From: Halodesulfovibrio marinisediminis DSM 17456
GTDB taxonomy: Bacteria; Desulfobacterota; Desulfovibrionia; Desulfovibrionales; Desulfovibrionaceae
DNA: 64,000 bases
Reading direction: 5' to 3'
Assembly (NCBI RefSeq): GCF_900129975.1
Contig: NZ_FSRG01000008.1
Span: 108,427-172,426, forward strand
Under the pieces are notes generated by a model. It was not told the origin of the DNA and did not search any database. It saw only the letters and a program-made list of their open reading frames with translations. This document shows, piece by piece, positions 45,433 through 54,436 of the stretch (positions within the stretch are counted from its first letter, which is position 1; each line of letters begins with the position of its first letter). A program made the translations under genes and the position numbers.

Positions 45433-46827
45433 ATGCTGTTTTTCGAGATTGACTTCTTGTTGTTTATTTCTGTTTTTCTTACAATATATTGCTTCCTACG
45501 CGGAACACCACGCATTAGCTTTATCTTATTAGCTAGTTACATTTTTTATGGTTGGTGGGATTATCGTTTTTTAGCGCTGCTGCTGATTTCTACACTTGTT
45601 GATTATGCGGTAGGGTTAAAGCTTGAAAATGAGCAGCAGACTCAAAAAAGAAAAATGTTGTTAGTGGCTAGCCTATGTACCAACTTAGGAATTCTTTTCT
45701 TTTTTAAGTACTTTAATTTCTTCTTAGATAGTTTTTATTACGCATTTAACGTTTCCTCCAGTGACAGGTATCTTTTAGAGATAGCTCTTCCTCCGGGTAT
45801 TTCATTTTATACCTTCCAGACTCTTTCTTATACTATCGACGTATATCAAAAAAGATTTCCAGCAGAAAAAAGTCTGCTCGCTTTTTCTACGTATGTAGCA
45901 TTTTTCCCACAACTTATAGCTGGCCCAATTGAGCGACCTGGAAAGCTTTTACCACAGATTAAAAAAGAAGTGTCTTTTCAGTGGCCGAATATCTATGTTG
46001 GTTTTAGATACTTTCTTTGCGGTTGCTTTAAAAAAATGTTTATTGCTGACAACTTGGCCAAAGTTGCAGATAAAGCCTTTGCTGCACCAGATCAGACTAC
46101 ATCAATTGGCCTCCTTATTGGTGCGTATTGTTTTGCTTTGCAAATTTATTGTGACTTTTCAGGATACTCGGATATGGCCCGCGGCTTAGCAAAATGTATA
46201 GGTATTAATTTGAGTAATAACTTTAATCTGCCTTATCTTTCCGCCTCGCTAGGAGAATTCTGGCGCCGTTGGCATATTACGTTATCTTACTGGTTGCGAG
46301 ATTATGTTTATATACCATTAGGCGGTTCACGCTCCGGAATCACAGGGCATATTCGAAACCTGCTTATTACCTTTACATTGTCTGGCTTATGGCATGGAGC
46401 CGATTGGAACTTTGTGTTGTGGGGCATTTTACATGCTGTATGGATAACTTTTGAATTAATTGCTCGACAGGTGACTACGTTTAGGCTTCCAAAAATACTA
46501 AGTATCTTTATCACCTTAAATATTGTTGTCTTATTATGGGTACTATTTAGAGCGGATAGTGTTTCAACCGCACTTATCTATTACAAAAATTTGATAGCAC
46601 CAACGACATCATATTTTGTTGATGGAGATCTCGCCACATTAGCAATGCTAGCCTTTTACTCAAGCCCATTAGTGTTATTTTCTCTATGGCAGTACTCTTC
46701 AGATACCCTTACTCCAGACTATAAAATGAATAACTATGTTCACGCTTCTGCGCTGGGTGTGATTCTTTTTGTAATGATCTTTTTAGGAGCTGAAAATGGC
46801 CAGCAATTTATCTATTTCCAATTTTAA
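45433..46827 (+). CDS. MBOAT-family O-acyltransferase (AlgI/DltB-like)
   Basis: 464 residues from the ATG (AAGG upstream) with about ten membrane helices. FPQLIAGPIERPGKLLPQ, FWRRWHITLSYWLRDYVYIPLGG and the catalytic His in LSGLWHGADWNFVLWGILH are the classic MBOAT core. Family members move an acetyl or acyl group across the membrane onto alginate, cell-wall polymers, peptidoglycan or secreted polysaccharide. The gene is AT-rich, unlike the host, and is coupled to the SGNH gene (32-bp overlap), a well-known MBOAT/partner arrangement (compare PatA-PatB or AlgI-AlgJ). Confidence 0.93.
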   Translation: MLFFEIDFLLFISVFLTIYCFLRGTPRISFILLASYIFYGWWDYRFLALLLISTLVDYAVGLKLENEQQTQKRKMLLVASLCTNLGILFFFKYFNFFLDSFYYAFNVSSSDRYLLEIALPPGISFYTFQTLSYTIDVYQKRFPAEKSLLAFSTYVAFFPQLIAGPIERPGKLLPQIKKEVSFQWPNIYVGFRYFLCGCFKKMFIADNLAKVADKAFAAPDQTTSIGLLIGAYCFALQIYCDFSGYSDMARGLAKCIGINLSNNFNLPYLSASLGEFWRRWHITLSYWLRDYVYIPLGGSRSGITGHIRNLLITFTLSGLWHGADWNFVLWGILHAVWITFELIARQVTTFRLPKILSIFITLNIVVLLWVLFRADSVSTALIYYKNLIAPTTSYFVDGDLATLAMLAFYSSPLVLFSLWQYSSDTLTPDYKMNNYVHASALGVILFVMIFLGAENGQQFIYFQF

Positions 46828-47881
46828 ATTTCCATCTACTCTTAAGTATTTTTTTATAGTGGCTACCACTTTTATGTTTTTGAATTGTGGACTGTTTTTT
46901 GTCGCGCCATATTTTGACTCTAACTACATTTTAATGAACTCAGTTACTGACTCAAGTTGGAAAAAGGGAGGTGAGTACCTTTTTCTTGGCGATAGTCGCT
47001 CACACCAAGGGCTAATTCCTTCTGTATTTGAAGATACTTTGGCTGCAAATGGGATTAAAAGTACAGCGGTTAACCTCGCCCGTCCCGGCATGCAGATTCC
47101 TTTTGCATATTACTTTAGCCAAAGGGTCTTTGATGAGGCAGATATTCAGCCCAAAAATATAGTAGTTAACTTTAGCTTTTATCTTCTAGGTGGAAAGCAG
47201 TGGATGAAAGATATTTATTTTTCTTATTATCGTCCTTCACTAAAAGAAGTAGTGCTCGCTCTTTCAATGAAGCTTTGCTCTTTCAATAAGGCTACTAAAT
47301 GGTATGTTAAAACTAGACTGGGTGCCTGGATGTTTAGGAAATCTGCCAATAGTATGCTGAATAATTATTTTTTGAATTACAAAGCATTTGAGAAGGAAGC
47401 AGCTTCGGTAAAAAAAATGAGAGTGGAGGCTTCCTTCGATTATGCTAAGGGGTATGTAAGTAGAGGGGATTCGCATATTACTGCGGCGGATTTGAAACCG
47501 CATGCCTATTCTAAAGGTTATGCACGTAAGTCTAGTGTTTTTTTTAAGTACTTGAAAAAAATGCTTCAGGAAACGTCTGCAAGGAATATTAATGTCTATA
47601 TCTACAGATTTCCATGGCCTAAAATGCGCAATGACGATGAAGGATTTCATGAAATTTTAGACCACTATTGGGGAGTACTTAAAAGAGAGACTCAAGGAAG
47701 TAAGCATGTTTATTTTCTAGATGAAAAATATTTTTGGCCAAACGAAAATTTTGTCGATCCGCTTCATGTTAACCAGATTGGCGCAGAGCGTTTGACGACG
47801 CTGCTTGCAAAGAAAATTGCAAAGCATAAGGCTGAAGAAACAGCTCGTTATAAAAAAATGAATTTTGCGCAAGTTAATTGA
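46796..47881 (+). CDS. Membrane-anchored SGNH-type hydrolase/acetyltransferase partner of MBOAT
   Basis: 361 residues, AGGAG before the ATG. Residues about 17-38 (YFFIVATTFMFLNCGLFFVA) form an N-terminal anchor or signal helix. The GDS block is YLFLGDSRSHQGL (Ser67), and the Asp/His pair is VDPLHVNQIGAERL (Asp321, His324), so the SGNH catalytic set is present. Probably receives the acyl group carried across by MBOAT and transfers it to a glycan. The start overlaps the MBOAT gene by 32 bp. AT-rich cargo, last gene of the island. Confidence 0.82.
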   Translation: MASNLSISNFKFPSTLKYFFIVATTFMFLNCGLFFVAPYFDSNYILMNSVTDSSWKKGGEYLFLGDSRSHQGLIPSVFEDTLAANGIKSTAVNLARPGMQIPFAYYFSQRVFDEADIQPKNIVVNFSFYLLGGKQWMKDIYFSYYRPSLKEVVLALSMKLCSFNKATKWYVKTRLGAWMFRKSANSMLNNYFLNYKAFEKEAASVKKMRVEASFDYAKGYVSRGDSHITAADLKPHAYSKGYARKSSVFFKYLKKMLQETSARNINVYIYRFPWPKMRNDDEGFHEILDHYWGVLKRETQGSKHVYFLDEKYFWPNENFVDPLHVNQIGAERLTTLLAKKIAKHKAEETARYKKMNFAQVN

Positions 47882-48088
47882 GATACGTTACGTAGAAATA
47901 TGATGTGAAAACATCCTCGACATTATAAGGGTTGACGTCTTCCCATAAGCTTACGCTCTTACTTCAACCCCAAATTCGTTATCTTAGAAAAAAAGTTCAA
48001 AAAAAATTCACGATTGCGAGTAACCATACGAGTAACATGCAACCGCGAATCAAAATTATTCTTTATTTTAAATAAGTTAAGCCAGAAA
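47882..48088. other. Right end of the island with GAGTAAC pair
   Basis: No gene. A weak inverted repeat GGGTTGA/TCAACCC (47929-47970) may end the cargo message. GAGTAAC occurs at 48018-48024 and 48030-48036, with the same 5-bp gap as in the integrase leader, 52 bases before attR. Confidence 0.55.
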
Positions 48089-48111
48089 TTCGACTCCTGT
48101 ATAGCCCGCCA
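48089..48111 (+). repeat. attR (copy of tRNA-Arg 3' end)
   Basis: 23 bases identical to the tRNA 3' end at 40801-40823, starting TTCGACTCCTG. Marks the right boundary of the island. Confidence 0.9.
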
Positions 48112-48275
48112 TGCTGAGAAATTCTAGCGAAGAATACCAAAAGGGAACTCCTTGTAAATCAAGGAGTTCCCTTTTTTGTTTATATTAGCCTGTAAGATCT
48201 CTTAATGCTGAAGAAGGTTAATACCATGAGTAACAATTGGAGTAACTCCCTCAAGCTGATTCGAAGTTACTTGTA
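48112..48275 (+). other. Diverged copy of the post-tRNA integrase leader, outside attR
   Basis: Aligns with 40824-40990: the terminator-like hairpin AAGGGAACTCCTTG/CAAGGAGTTCCCTT (48141-48173), TGTAAGAT, and the pair GAGTAACaattgGAGTAAC (48228-48246), then AGTTACTt. It reads like a second, older leader whose integrase has been lost. This implies tandem or repeated use of the same tRNA site. Confidence 0.7.
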
Positions 48276-48309
48276 TCACATACCATCTACAAAATTATGC
48301 CCACCCAAA

Positions 48310-48343
48310 AAGCCCCGCCTGCAACATATGCACGGCGGGGCTT
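48310..48343 (-). terminator. Terminator after the secreted protein gene
   Basis: On the minus strand, AAGCCCCGCC pairs with GGCGGGGCTT and is followed by a T-run. Confidence 0.85.
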
Positions 48344-48392
48344 CATATAGAGTTAGCGACCTGTCGATAAGAAAGAAGTATCGTTGAAAATG

Positions 48393-48965
48393 TTATTTAT
48401 TGTTTTCAACGGCATAAAGTGCAATGGATTCCGGTACAGAAGGGAGTCCTTCTGCTTTTTTAGGAGTAAAAGCAAGCACACGGTTCAGACCTGTAGGGCT
48501 GACAAGGTAATCGTACATTTCTACCGCATATTCAGAAGACGCAGACACGCCCTGTTCTTTTATAAAGTTAATGTACTGGGCAAATTCACGTGTAGTATTC
48601 GCACCATTCACGCTATATGCATTTTTACGCCAACCTTTGCCCCACTTTACAACTCTTGAACCTTCAAGTGGTTTTAATGAGGTATTAGCTACAGGAACTA
48701 ACATGCGCTGAACAAAGAGGATTGTTTCGCCATTGGTAAACACTTTTGAATGCATAGAACCGTGTGGAAGTCTGCCGGTCACTTCTGTATTCAAAGGAAT
48801 ACTTACTGAAGTCTGACCTACTTCCTGAAAATCAGTTGGAATGGTGACAGCATATGAGCCATAGCCAACAGTTTTGTCAGCGGTGTTTGTACCAGCCTGA
48901 GCTGTTAAAGCAAAAAGAGAAACACAAAGAAACGCAAAAACTAATCTTTTAAATACGCTATTCAT
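48393..48965 (-). CDS. Secreted protein of unknown function
   Basis: 190 residues with a clear Sec signal peptide (MNSVFKRLVFAFLCVSLFALTAQA, predicted cleavage after AQA). The mature part has no Cys, is moderately basic and contains YGSYAVTIPTDFQEVGQTSVSIP and LVSPTGLNRVLAFTPKKAEG. No family recognised. It is probably periplasmic. The gene is alone, just outside the island, and ends at a terminator. Confidence 0.65.
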   Translation of the reverse strand: MNSVFKRLVFAFLCVSLFALTAQAGTNTADKTVGYGSYAVTIPTDFQEVGQTSVSIPLNTEVTGRLPHGSMHSKVFTNGETILFVQRMLVPVANTSLKPLEGSRVVKWGKGWRKNAYSVNGANTTREFAQYINFIKEQGVSASSEYAVEMYDYLVSPTGLNRVLAFTPKKAEGLPSVPESIALYAVENNK

Positions 48966-49774
48966 AATAACCTCACTTATTTTTCGTTTTGTGAAGTTAT
49001 ATATAGCAATCGCATCACCCTATGAACATTGGCTAATTGTTTAAATTGCATCCCGACAAATAAAGGAGGGCATTCCCGAGAAATAAAGGAGACGTTCCCA
49101 AAAATTGAGCTACATAAATTTGCTGATTCTTTTCAAACTATTGACGTACAGCAAGCAATATTGGTCCAAAATCCTGAGACATTAATATACTGCTGACACC
49201 ATAACTCACCAAAATCAAACGCTATCAGTAACCTTGCCAAAGACATACTGCATAGACACATATAACGAATCATCCTGTGTTTAATAGCGCACCTAACTGG
49301 CTACCATTGCGCCCACTCTACCCTTTTTAACAAGCTCCAAAGCAATATCATCCAAAGATGATAACCTCCCTTTCCATCACAACAATGTAACTTGTTACAC
49401 TGTTTCCTCAATGTTCCATTTTCATATTTCCTATATCCCTCGACACGAACATCATCCTCGTTCAAAAACATTGACCATCAAGGCTATTCAAAGAAATATC
49501 CTACTTTTCAAGCAGGAGATGAGCGCTCCTTCAACATAATAAATGCAACGCACTTGAAAACGATGCAGTTACTATCATTCCAACAACTTAAAGCATAGAA
49601 GCACCTGAAAACACTATGCTTTAACTTTTTTTAACAACGTTCCTTTTGGCTCTATAAGCTGTTTTTTGTATGTAACAACAGCTTTCACGATATGCGGCTC
49701 CCTTTTTTCCGCTATCAATTGCTCTTGAAAGCTGAAATCCCAAACACATGCGCCTTAGCGCAAAAGGAACAAGC
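48966..49774. other. Long intergenic region before cstA
   Basis: About 800 AT-rich bases with no convincing gene. Seen within it: an imperfect tandem repeat at 49052-49096 (CCCGACAAATAAAGGAGG and CCCGAGAAATAAAGGAG), and a palindrome TGTAACTTGTTACA at 49385-49398 that might be an operator. The promoter of cstA must lie in the last part. Confidence 0.45.
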
Positions 49775-51205
49775 ATGGTTTACTTTTTTATTGCTGCTGC
49801 AATGCTTATCATTGGGTACTTCACCTACGGTAAGCTTGTAGAAAACATCTTTGGTGCTGATGACAGCATCCCAACTCCTGCAGTCCGCCTTGAAGACGGC
49901 GTTGACTTTGTCCGCATAAAAAAATGGAACATCAACCTTATCCAGCTGCTCAACATCGCAGGTCTCGGTCCTATTTTTGGTCCTATCCTTGGTGCCCTCT
50001 ACGGCCCTGTTGCGCTTGTCTGGGTTGTTATCGGTTGCATTTTCGCAGGAGCGGTTCACGACTACTTCTCCGGCATGCTTTCTGTCCGCGAAGATGGTAA
50101 GTCAGTTCCGGAAATCGTTGGTGCTAACCTTGGCCTCACTGCTAAACAACTTATGAACATTATTTCCATCGTCCTGCTGCTGCTCGTAGGCGTGGTATTT
50201 GTTCTCGGCCCTGCTGCACTGCTTGCAAAGAAAATCAGCTTTGGTCTCGATCCTGCGGTTGCTAAATACGTCTGGACCGGATTTATTTTTGTATACTACT
50301 TCATCGCTACTATTCTTCCTGTTGATAAAATCATCGGGCGAATTTACCCGCTCTTCGGGGTCGCGCTGCTTATCATGGCATTCGGCCTGCTTACTATGCT
50401 GATTGTTAAAGGGTACGACTTCTACCCTAACGGCCTTGATCTGCGCAACACACACCCTAACGATCTGCCAATGTGGCCACTCATCTTCATCACCATTGCG
50501 TGTGGTGCCATTTCCGGCTTCCACGCTACCCAGTCTCCACTTATGGCTCGCTGCCTTCCTAAAGAAAGCGACGGTCGTCCGGTATTCTACGGTGCAATGA
50601 TCGGTGAAGGTCTTATTGCTCTCGTATGGGTAACCCTCGGCATGAGCTTCTACCAGACTCCAGAAGCGCTGCAGGCAGCTCTCGCAAATGGTGGTCCGGC
50701 TGCTGTTGTAGACCAGATTTCCACAACCCTCATGGGACCTGTGGGTGGTCTGCTTGCAATCATCGGTGTTATTGCTCTGCCAATCACCTCCGGTGACACC
50801 GCATTCCGTTCCGCCCGTCTCATCATTGCAGACTTCTTTAAGTTCTCTCAGAAAGAGAACTCCAAGCGTCTTATGATTGCAATCCCGCTCTTCCTTGTCG
50901 GTTTTGCAATCACTAAAACTGAGTTTGCAGTAATCTGGCGCTACTTCGGTCTCACCAACCAGTCCCTCGCAACTATTGTTCTCTGGACTGCGGGTGTGTA
51001 CCTTGCACGCCACGCTAAAACACACTGGATTGCAACCATTCCGGCAACCTTTATGACTGCCGTTTCTACAACCTACCTGTGTAATGCAAAAATAGGCTTT
51101 AACATGCCTTACGAAACCTCTGTTATCGTTGGTGCGGCTTTCGCAGCACTCTGCTTCGCATGGTTCATGTTCAAAAGCGGCAAACTAGCAGCTTCAACCA
51201 AGTAG
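49775..51205 (+). CDS. cstA: CstA-family carbon starvation / pyruvate transporter
   Basis: 476 residues from the ATG at 49775 (AAGGA upstream); a nine-codon upstream extension is not used. Ten or more helices. IAGLGPIFGPILGALYGPVALVWVVIGCIFAGAVHDYFSGMLSVR is the hallmark of the CstA family. TQSPLMARC and ITSGDTAFRSARLIIAD are also conserved. The protein imports pyruvate or peptides during carbon shortage, driven by protons. It lacks the long E. coli-type C-terminus, fitting the short CstA branch. Bidirectional terminator downstream. Confidence 0.92.
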   Translation: MVYFFIAAAMLIIGYFTYGKLVENIFGADDSIPTPAVRLEDGVDFVRIKKWNINLIQLLNIAGLGPIFGPILGALYGPVALVWVVIGCIFAGAVHDYFSGMLSVREDGKSVPEIVGANLGLTAKQLMNIISIVLLLLVGVVFVLGPAALLAKKISFGLDPAVAKYVWTGFIFVYYFIATILPVDKIIGRIYPLFGVALLIMAFGLLTMLIVKGYDFYPNGLDLRNTHPNDLPMWPLIFITIACGAISGFHATQSPLMARCLPKESDGRPVFYGAMIGEGLIALVWVTLGMSFYQTPEALQAALANGGPAAVVDQISTTLMGPVGGLLAIIGVIALPITSGDTAFRSARLIIADFFKFSQKENSKRLMIAIPLFLVGFAITKTEFAVIWRYFGLTNQSLATIVLWTAGVYLARHAKTHWIATIPATFMTAVSTTYLCNAKIGFNMPYETSVIVGAAFAALCFAWFMFKSGKLAASTK

Positions 51206-51228
51206 TTTCACTACATACGGTTAAATAA

Positions 51229-51262
51229 AAAAGGGTCGTGACATTATGTCACGACCCTTTTC
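51229..51262 (+). terminator. Bidirectional terminator between cstA and fliI
   Basis: AAAAGGGTCGTGAC/GTCACGACCCTTTT with loop ATTAT; T-runs on both strands. Confidence 0.93.
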
Positions 51263-51373
51263 CATGTGTACTGCATAAAACGAAGCAGCCAGTCAGCGAT
51301 GCGTACTGTCATATCGCCGTTACAGTGCGCCGGAGTACGGGCGTCCCTTCCCGTTGCTTTTGGCTGCTGCTAT

Positions 51374-52687
51374 TTATTGTTGTACTAATGCATGCAACTG
51401 AGAGAAGGCTTCCTCGATGCTACAAGGATCCTCAACGCGCTGCTGCAAAAATTCGTTTACCTTCGGCACCATTGAAATTGCCTTATCCACCACAGGGTTA
51501 GAACCGTGGGAATATGCACCAATGTTAACCATATCTTCCACTTTCTTGTACGCAGCCAGCAACTTAGTTACAGACTGTCCTTCCTCAATAATTTCGCGGG
51601 AACAAATATCACCACGAAGACGGGATACAGAACGCAATACATCGATTGCAGGATAATGTCCGTTATCCGCAAGATCACGCGTTAAAACAATATGTCCGTC
51701 GAGAATAGAACGAACGGCATCAGCGATTGGTTCGTTGAAATCGTCACCGTCCACAAGAACGGTGTAGATTCCGGTAATACTACCTTTATCACTATTGCCT
51801 GCGCGTTCCAGAAGCTTCGGAAGCTGTGTAAATACTGTCGGAGTGTAGCCCTTGGTTGTTGGCGGTTCACCTGTTGCAAGACCAACTTCACGTGCAGCCA
51901 TTGCAAATCGGGTCACAGAGTCCATCATGAGCAGAACGTTTTTGCCCTGATCACGGTAAAATTCTGCCACCGCGGTTGCAGCATATGCAGCACGCATACG
52001 GACAAGCGGAGACTGGTCGGATGTTGCCACGAGCAAAACTGAACGCTTCATACCCTCCGGCCCCAAATCCTTTTCCATAAACTCAAGAACCTCACGACCA
52101 CGTTCGCCGATCAGCGCAATGACGTTAATGTCTGCCTCAGTATAGCGAGCCATCATACCCATAAGAGTTGACTTACCAACACCGGAACCAGCCATAATAC
52201 CCACACGCTGTCCTTTACCAAGAGTAATAAGACTGTTGATAGAGCGAACTCCAACGTCCAACGGTTCAACAATACGTGCACGTGAAAGCGGGTTTGGCGG
52301 TGTTGCGTACAACGGCTTATAAGCCTCTGCAGAAAGTAGAGGCGATTCTGATCCAAGCTCGTTACCAAACGCATCAAACGCTTTGCCGAGCATGTCATTG
52401 CCCACAGGAAAAGTTGGCGGCAGGCTAGAGTTACGGATAAGTGACCCTGGTTTAATGCCTCGCATCTCACCATACGGCATGAAAAGAATATTGCCGTCTC
52501 GAAAGCCTACAACCTCTGCCGGAATCTGCTCTGCGCCTTCTTCCGGAATAAGCTGACATACCGCTCCGAGAGGAGCTTTGATTCCACACCCTTCTACGAT
52601 CAGACCGACCACCTTGTTTACCTTGCCGAAAGACTGGCTTGGTTCAAGGTTTTCCAGCAGCTCAAGGGCACCACGCGGGTCGATCAT
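51374..52687 (-). CDS. fliI: Flagellum-specific ATPase FliI
   Basis: 437 residues. Hexameric ATPase of the flagellar type III export apparatus. Walker A MAGSGVGKSTLMGMMARY, Walker B NVLLMMDSVTRFAMA, and the family motif TKGYTPTVFTQLPKLLERAG. The start overlaps the fliH stop by 4 bp, so the two are coupled; FliH holds FliI. Last gene in this operon, near a shared terminator. Confidence 0.97.
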   Translation of the reverse strand: MIDPRGALELLENLEPSQSFGKVNKVVGLIVEGCGIKAPLGAVCQLIPEEGAEQIPAEVVGFRDGNILFMPYGEMRGIKPGSLIRNSSLPPTFPVGNDMLGKAFDAFGNELGSESPLLSAEAYKPLYATPPNPLSRARIVEPLDVGVRSINSLITLGKGQRVGIMAGSGVGKSTLMGMMARYTEADINVIALIGERGREVLEFMEKDLGPEGMKRSVLLVATSDQSPLVRMRAAYAATAVAEFYRDQGKNVLLMMDSVTRFAMAAREVGLATGEPPTTKGYTPTVFTQLPKLLERAGNSDKGSITGIYTVLVDGDDFNEPIADAVRSILDGHIVLTRDLADNGHYPAIDVLRSVSRLRGDICSREIIEEGQSVTKLLAAYKKVEDMVNIGAYSHGSNPVVDKAISMVPKVNEFLQQRVEDPCSIEEAFSQLHALVQQ

Positions 52688-53448
52688 ATTTTATCCTCTG
52701 GAATCACAAGCTGATCTAAAATTTCATCTACAGCCTGTTTACGGCTGGTGATGGTGTTATCCACCATGCCATCATGGCTTTCGACAATGATACCACCAGC
52801 AGCAACAGTCGGAGCAGACTTTACGGTCCATGCTTCCAATCCATTGTAATGATGCTGGGCATTCTGAATAATAGCGGAAACCATGGATTCATCATCCGGG
52901 TGCACAGTAATCACAAGCTGTCTGCGATCATCAAGAACTTGCACAGCCTCTGCAAAAAGCTTTTCCATGGATGCCTGACGATTTTCTGACAACTCTACTG
53001 CACATACACGCTCAACAGATGAACGCACAACAGTTATGAGGTCACTCCGCCAGTTATCAAAGATATTGGAGCACTGGCCTTGAATAGCACCAAGAACACT
53101 GGATACAGACTCCGCGTGCTGCTGCTGAACTGCTGCCAGTTCCTGCTCAGCCTGCTGACATCCCTGTTCATAGCCTTCCTGCCGTGCTTTTTCTTTAATC
53201 CACTCGGCTTCTTCTCGTGCTTTTGCAAGAATATTTGCAGCCCGCTCTGCTGCACGTTCACGAACACGTTCCATGTAGGCGGCTTCTGTAGCATCATCCC
53301 ACTGTCGGGTACGAGTTCCTTCCACGCCTTCAAGGGTATGCTCATTAGCGGAACCGGGACCGGTAAAAATGGTACCCCACGCAGCCACACCTTTCGGTGC
53401 GGCTGTGTCGGATAAAATATCGCCAGAGAGAATGTTAGATGAAGACAT
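52684..53448 (-). CDS. fliH: Flagellar export negative regulator FliH
   Basis: 254 residues. The centre is a Glu/Arg/Ala-rich long helix (MERVRERAAERAANILAKAREEAEWIKEKARQEGYEQGCQQAE), the typical FliH stalk. The C-terminus (VVRSSVERVCAVELSENRQ..., VTVHPDDESMVSAI, APTVAAGGIIVESHDGMVD) is the FliI-binding domain. Gene order fliG-fliH-fliI and 4-bp/14-bp overlaps on either side support it. Confidence 0.92.
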   Translation of the reverse strand: MSSSNILSGDILSDTAAPKGVAAWGTIFTGPGSANEHTLEGVEGTRTRQWDDATEAAYMERVRERAAERAANILAKAREEAEWIKEKARQEGYEQGCQQAEQELAAVQQQHAESVSSVLGAIQGQCSNIFDNWRSDLITVVRSSVERVCAVELSENRQASMEKLFAEAVQVLDDRRQLVITVHPDDESMVSAIIQNAQHHYNGLEAWTVKSAPTVAAGGIIVESHDGMVDNTITSRKQAVDEILDQLVIPEDKI

Positions 53449-54436
53449 CGTTGCCTCCGCGTCCGATGGCTATTCGTCCTTCCATTTCGAGACGGCGTAC
53501 AATCTTTACAATCGACTGCTGTGCACCCTCTACATCTGAAAGCTTTGTAGGCCCCATGATATCCAAATCTTCTCGGATCATTGTTGCCGCACGCTCGGAC
53601 ATATTGCTGAAGAACACATCCTGCATTTCTTCGGAAGCACCTTTGAGTGCCAGAGTCATATCCTCGTTGGATACTTCTTTCAGCAGCTCGCGGATACCAC
53701 GACCATCCAGTGTTGCCACGTCTTCGAATACGAACATGAGGTTTCGAATGTCTTCTGCCATCTGTACAGATTCTTCTTCGATCTCTGCGAGAACTTCTTC
53801 TTCCGTAGCACGGTCCACTGCGTTGAGGATTTCCGCAACAGCAGCAACGCCGCCCACTTTCTTGCCTTCCTTGCCCCCCATTGCAATGAGCTGGCTTTGC
53901 AGCACCTTATCCACTGCCATAAGCATATCTTCCGGTACTGCCTCGAGACGAGCAAGACGCATAAGCACTTCCGGTCTGATACCGGCAGGGAGCATCTGAA
54001 TAAGCTCTGCCGCCTGATCTGAATGCAGGTGACCAAGAATGAGTGCCAGTGTCTGCGGGTGTTCGTTACGCAGAATCTGAGAAAGAATGCGTGGACTTAC
54101 GTTCTCAAGTTCACGGAATGGAGCTGGGCCGTTATCCAGTTCCAGTGCATCCATAATGTACTTGGCGGTTTCACTATCAAGGTTTTTCAGGAGCATACGA
54201 CGGGTGGCTTCCTCACCACCGGAAATCATCTCTTTGCCCGCGATCATTGAATGGTGAAACTCTCGTAAAATATCTTCAACATCTTCTTTAGGAACTGTAT
54301 CCAGTTCCATCATGGCTTTTGAAATTTGGGCAATGTCTGCACGGTCGAGACGTTTAAAGGTCTCAGCGGTGAACTTGTCCCCCATCGCCAGAAGTAATAC
54401 GGCGGTTTTTTCCGCACCTTTAAGCTGAGTGGCCAA
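53435..54436 (-). CDS. fliG: Flagellar motor switch protein FliG
   Basis: 333 residues. FliG binds the MS ring and stator and makes the torque. N-terminal LKGAEKTAVLLLAMGDKFTAETFKRLDRADI, middle EHPQTLALILGHLHSDQAAELIQMLP, C-terminal torque helix MFVFEDVATLDGRGIRELLKEVSNEDMTLALKGAS and EGRIAIGRGGNDVFI are standard. Overlaps fliF by 17 bp and fliH by 14 bp. Confidence 0.97.
   Translation of the reverse strand: MATQLKGAEKTAVLLLAMGDKFTAETFKRLDRADIAQISKAMMELDTVPKEDVEDILREFHHSMIAGKEMISGGEEATRRMLLKNLDSETAKYIMDALELDNGPAPFRELENVSPRILSQILRNEHPQTLALILGHLHSDQAAELIQMLPAGIRPEVLMRLARLEAVPEDMLMAVDKVLQSQLIAMGGKEGKKVGGVAAVAEILNAVDRATEEEVLAEIEEESVQMAEDIRNLMFVFEDVATLDGRGIRELLKEVSNEDMTLALKGASEEMQDVFFSNMSERAATMIREDLDIMGPTKLSDVEGAQQSIVKIVRRLEMEGRIAIGRGGNDVFI

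Noticed and set aside
49392..49598. 68-codon plus frame before cstA
   Set aside because: No ribosome binding site or recognisable domain; likely chance in AT-rich DNA.
50102..51025. 307-codon minus-strand frame
   Set aside because: Shadow of cstA, rich in Cys and His through codon reflection.
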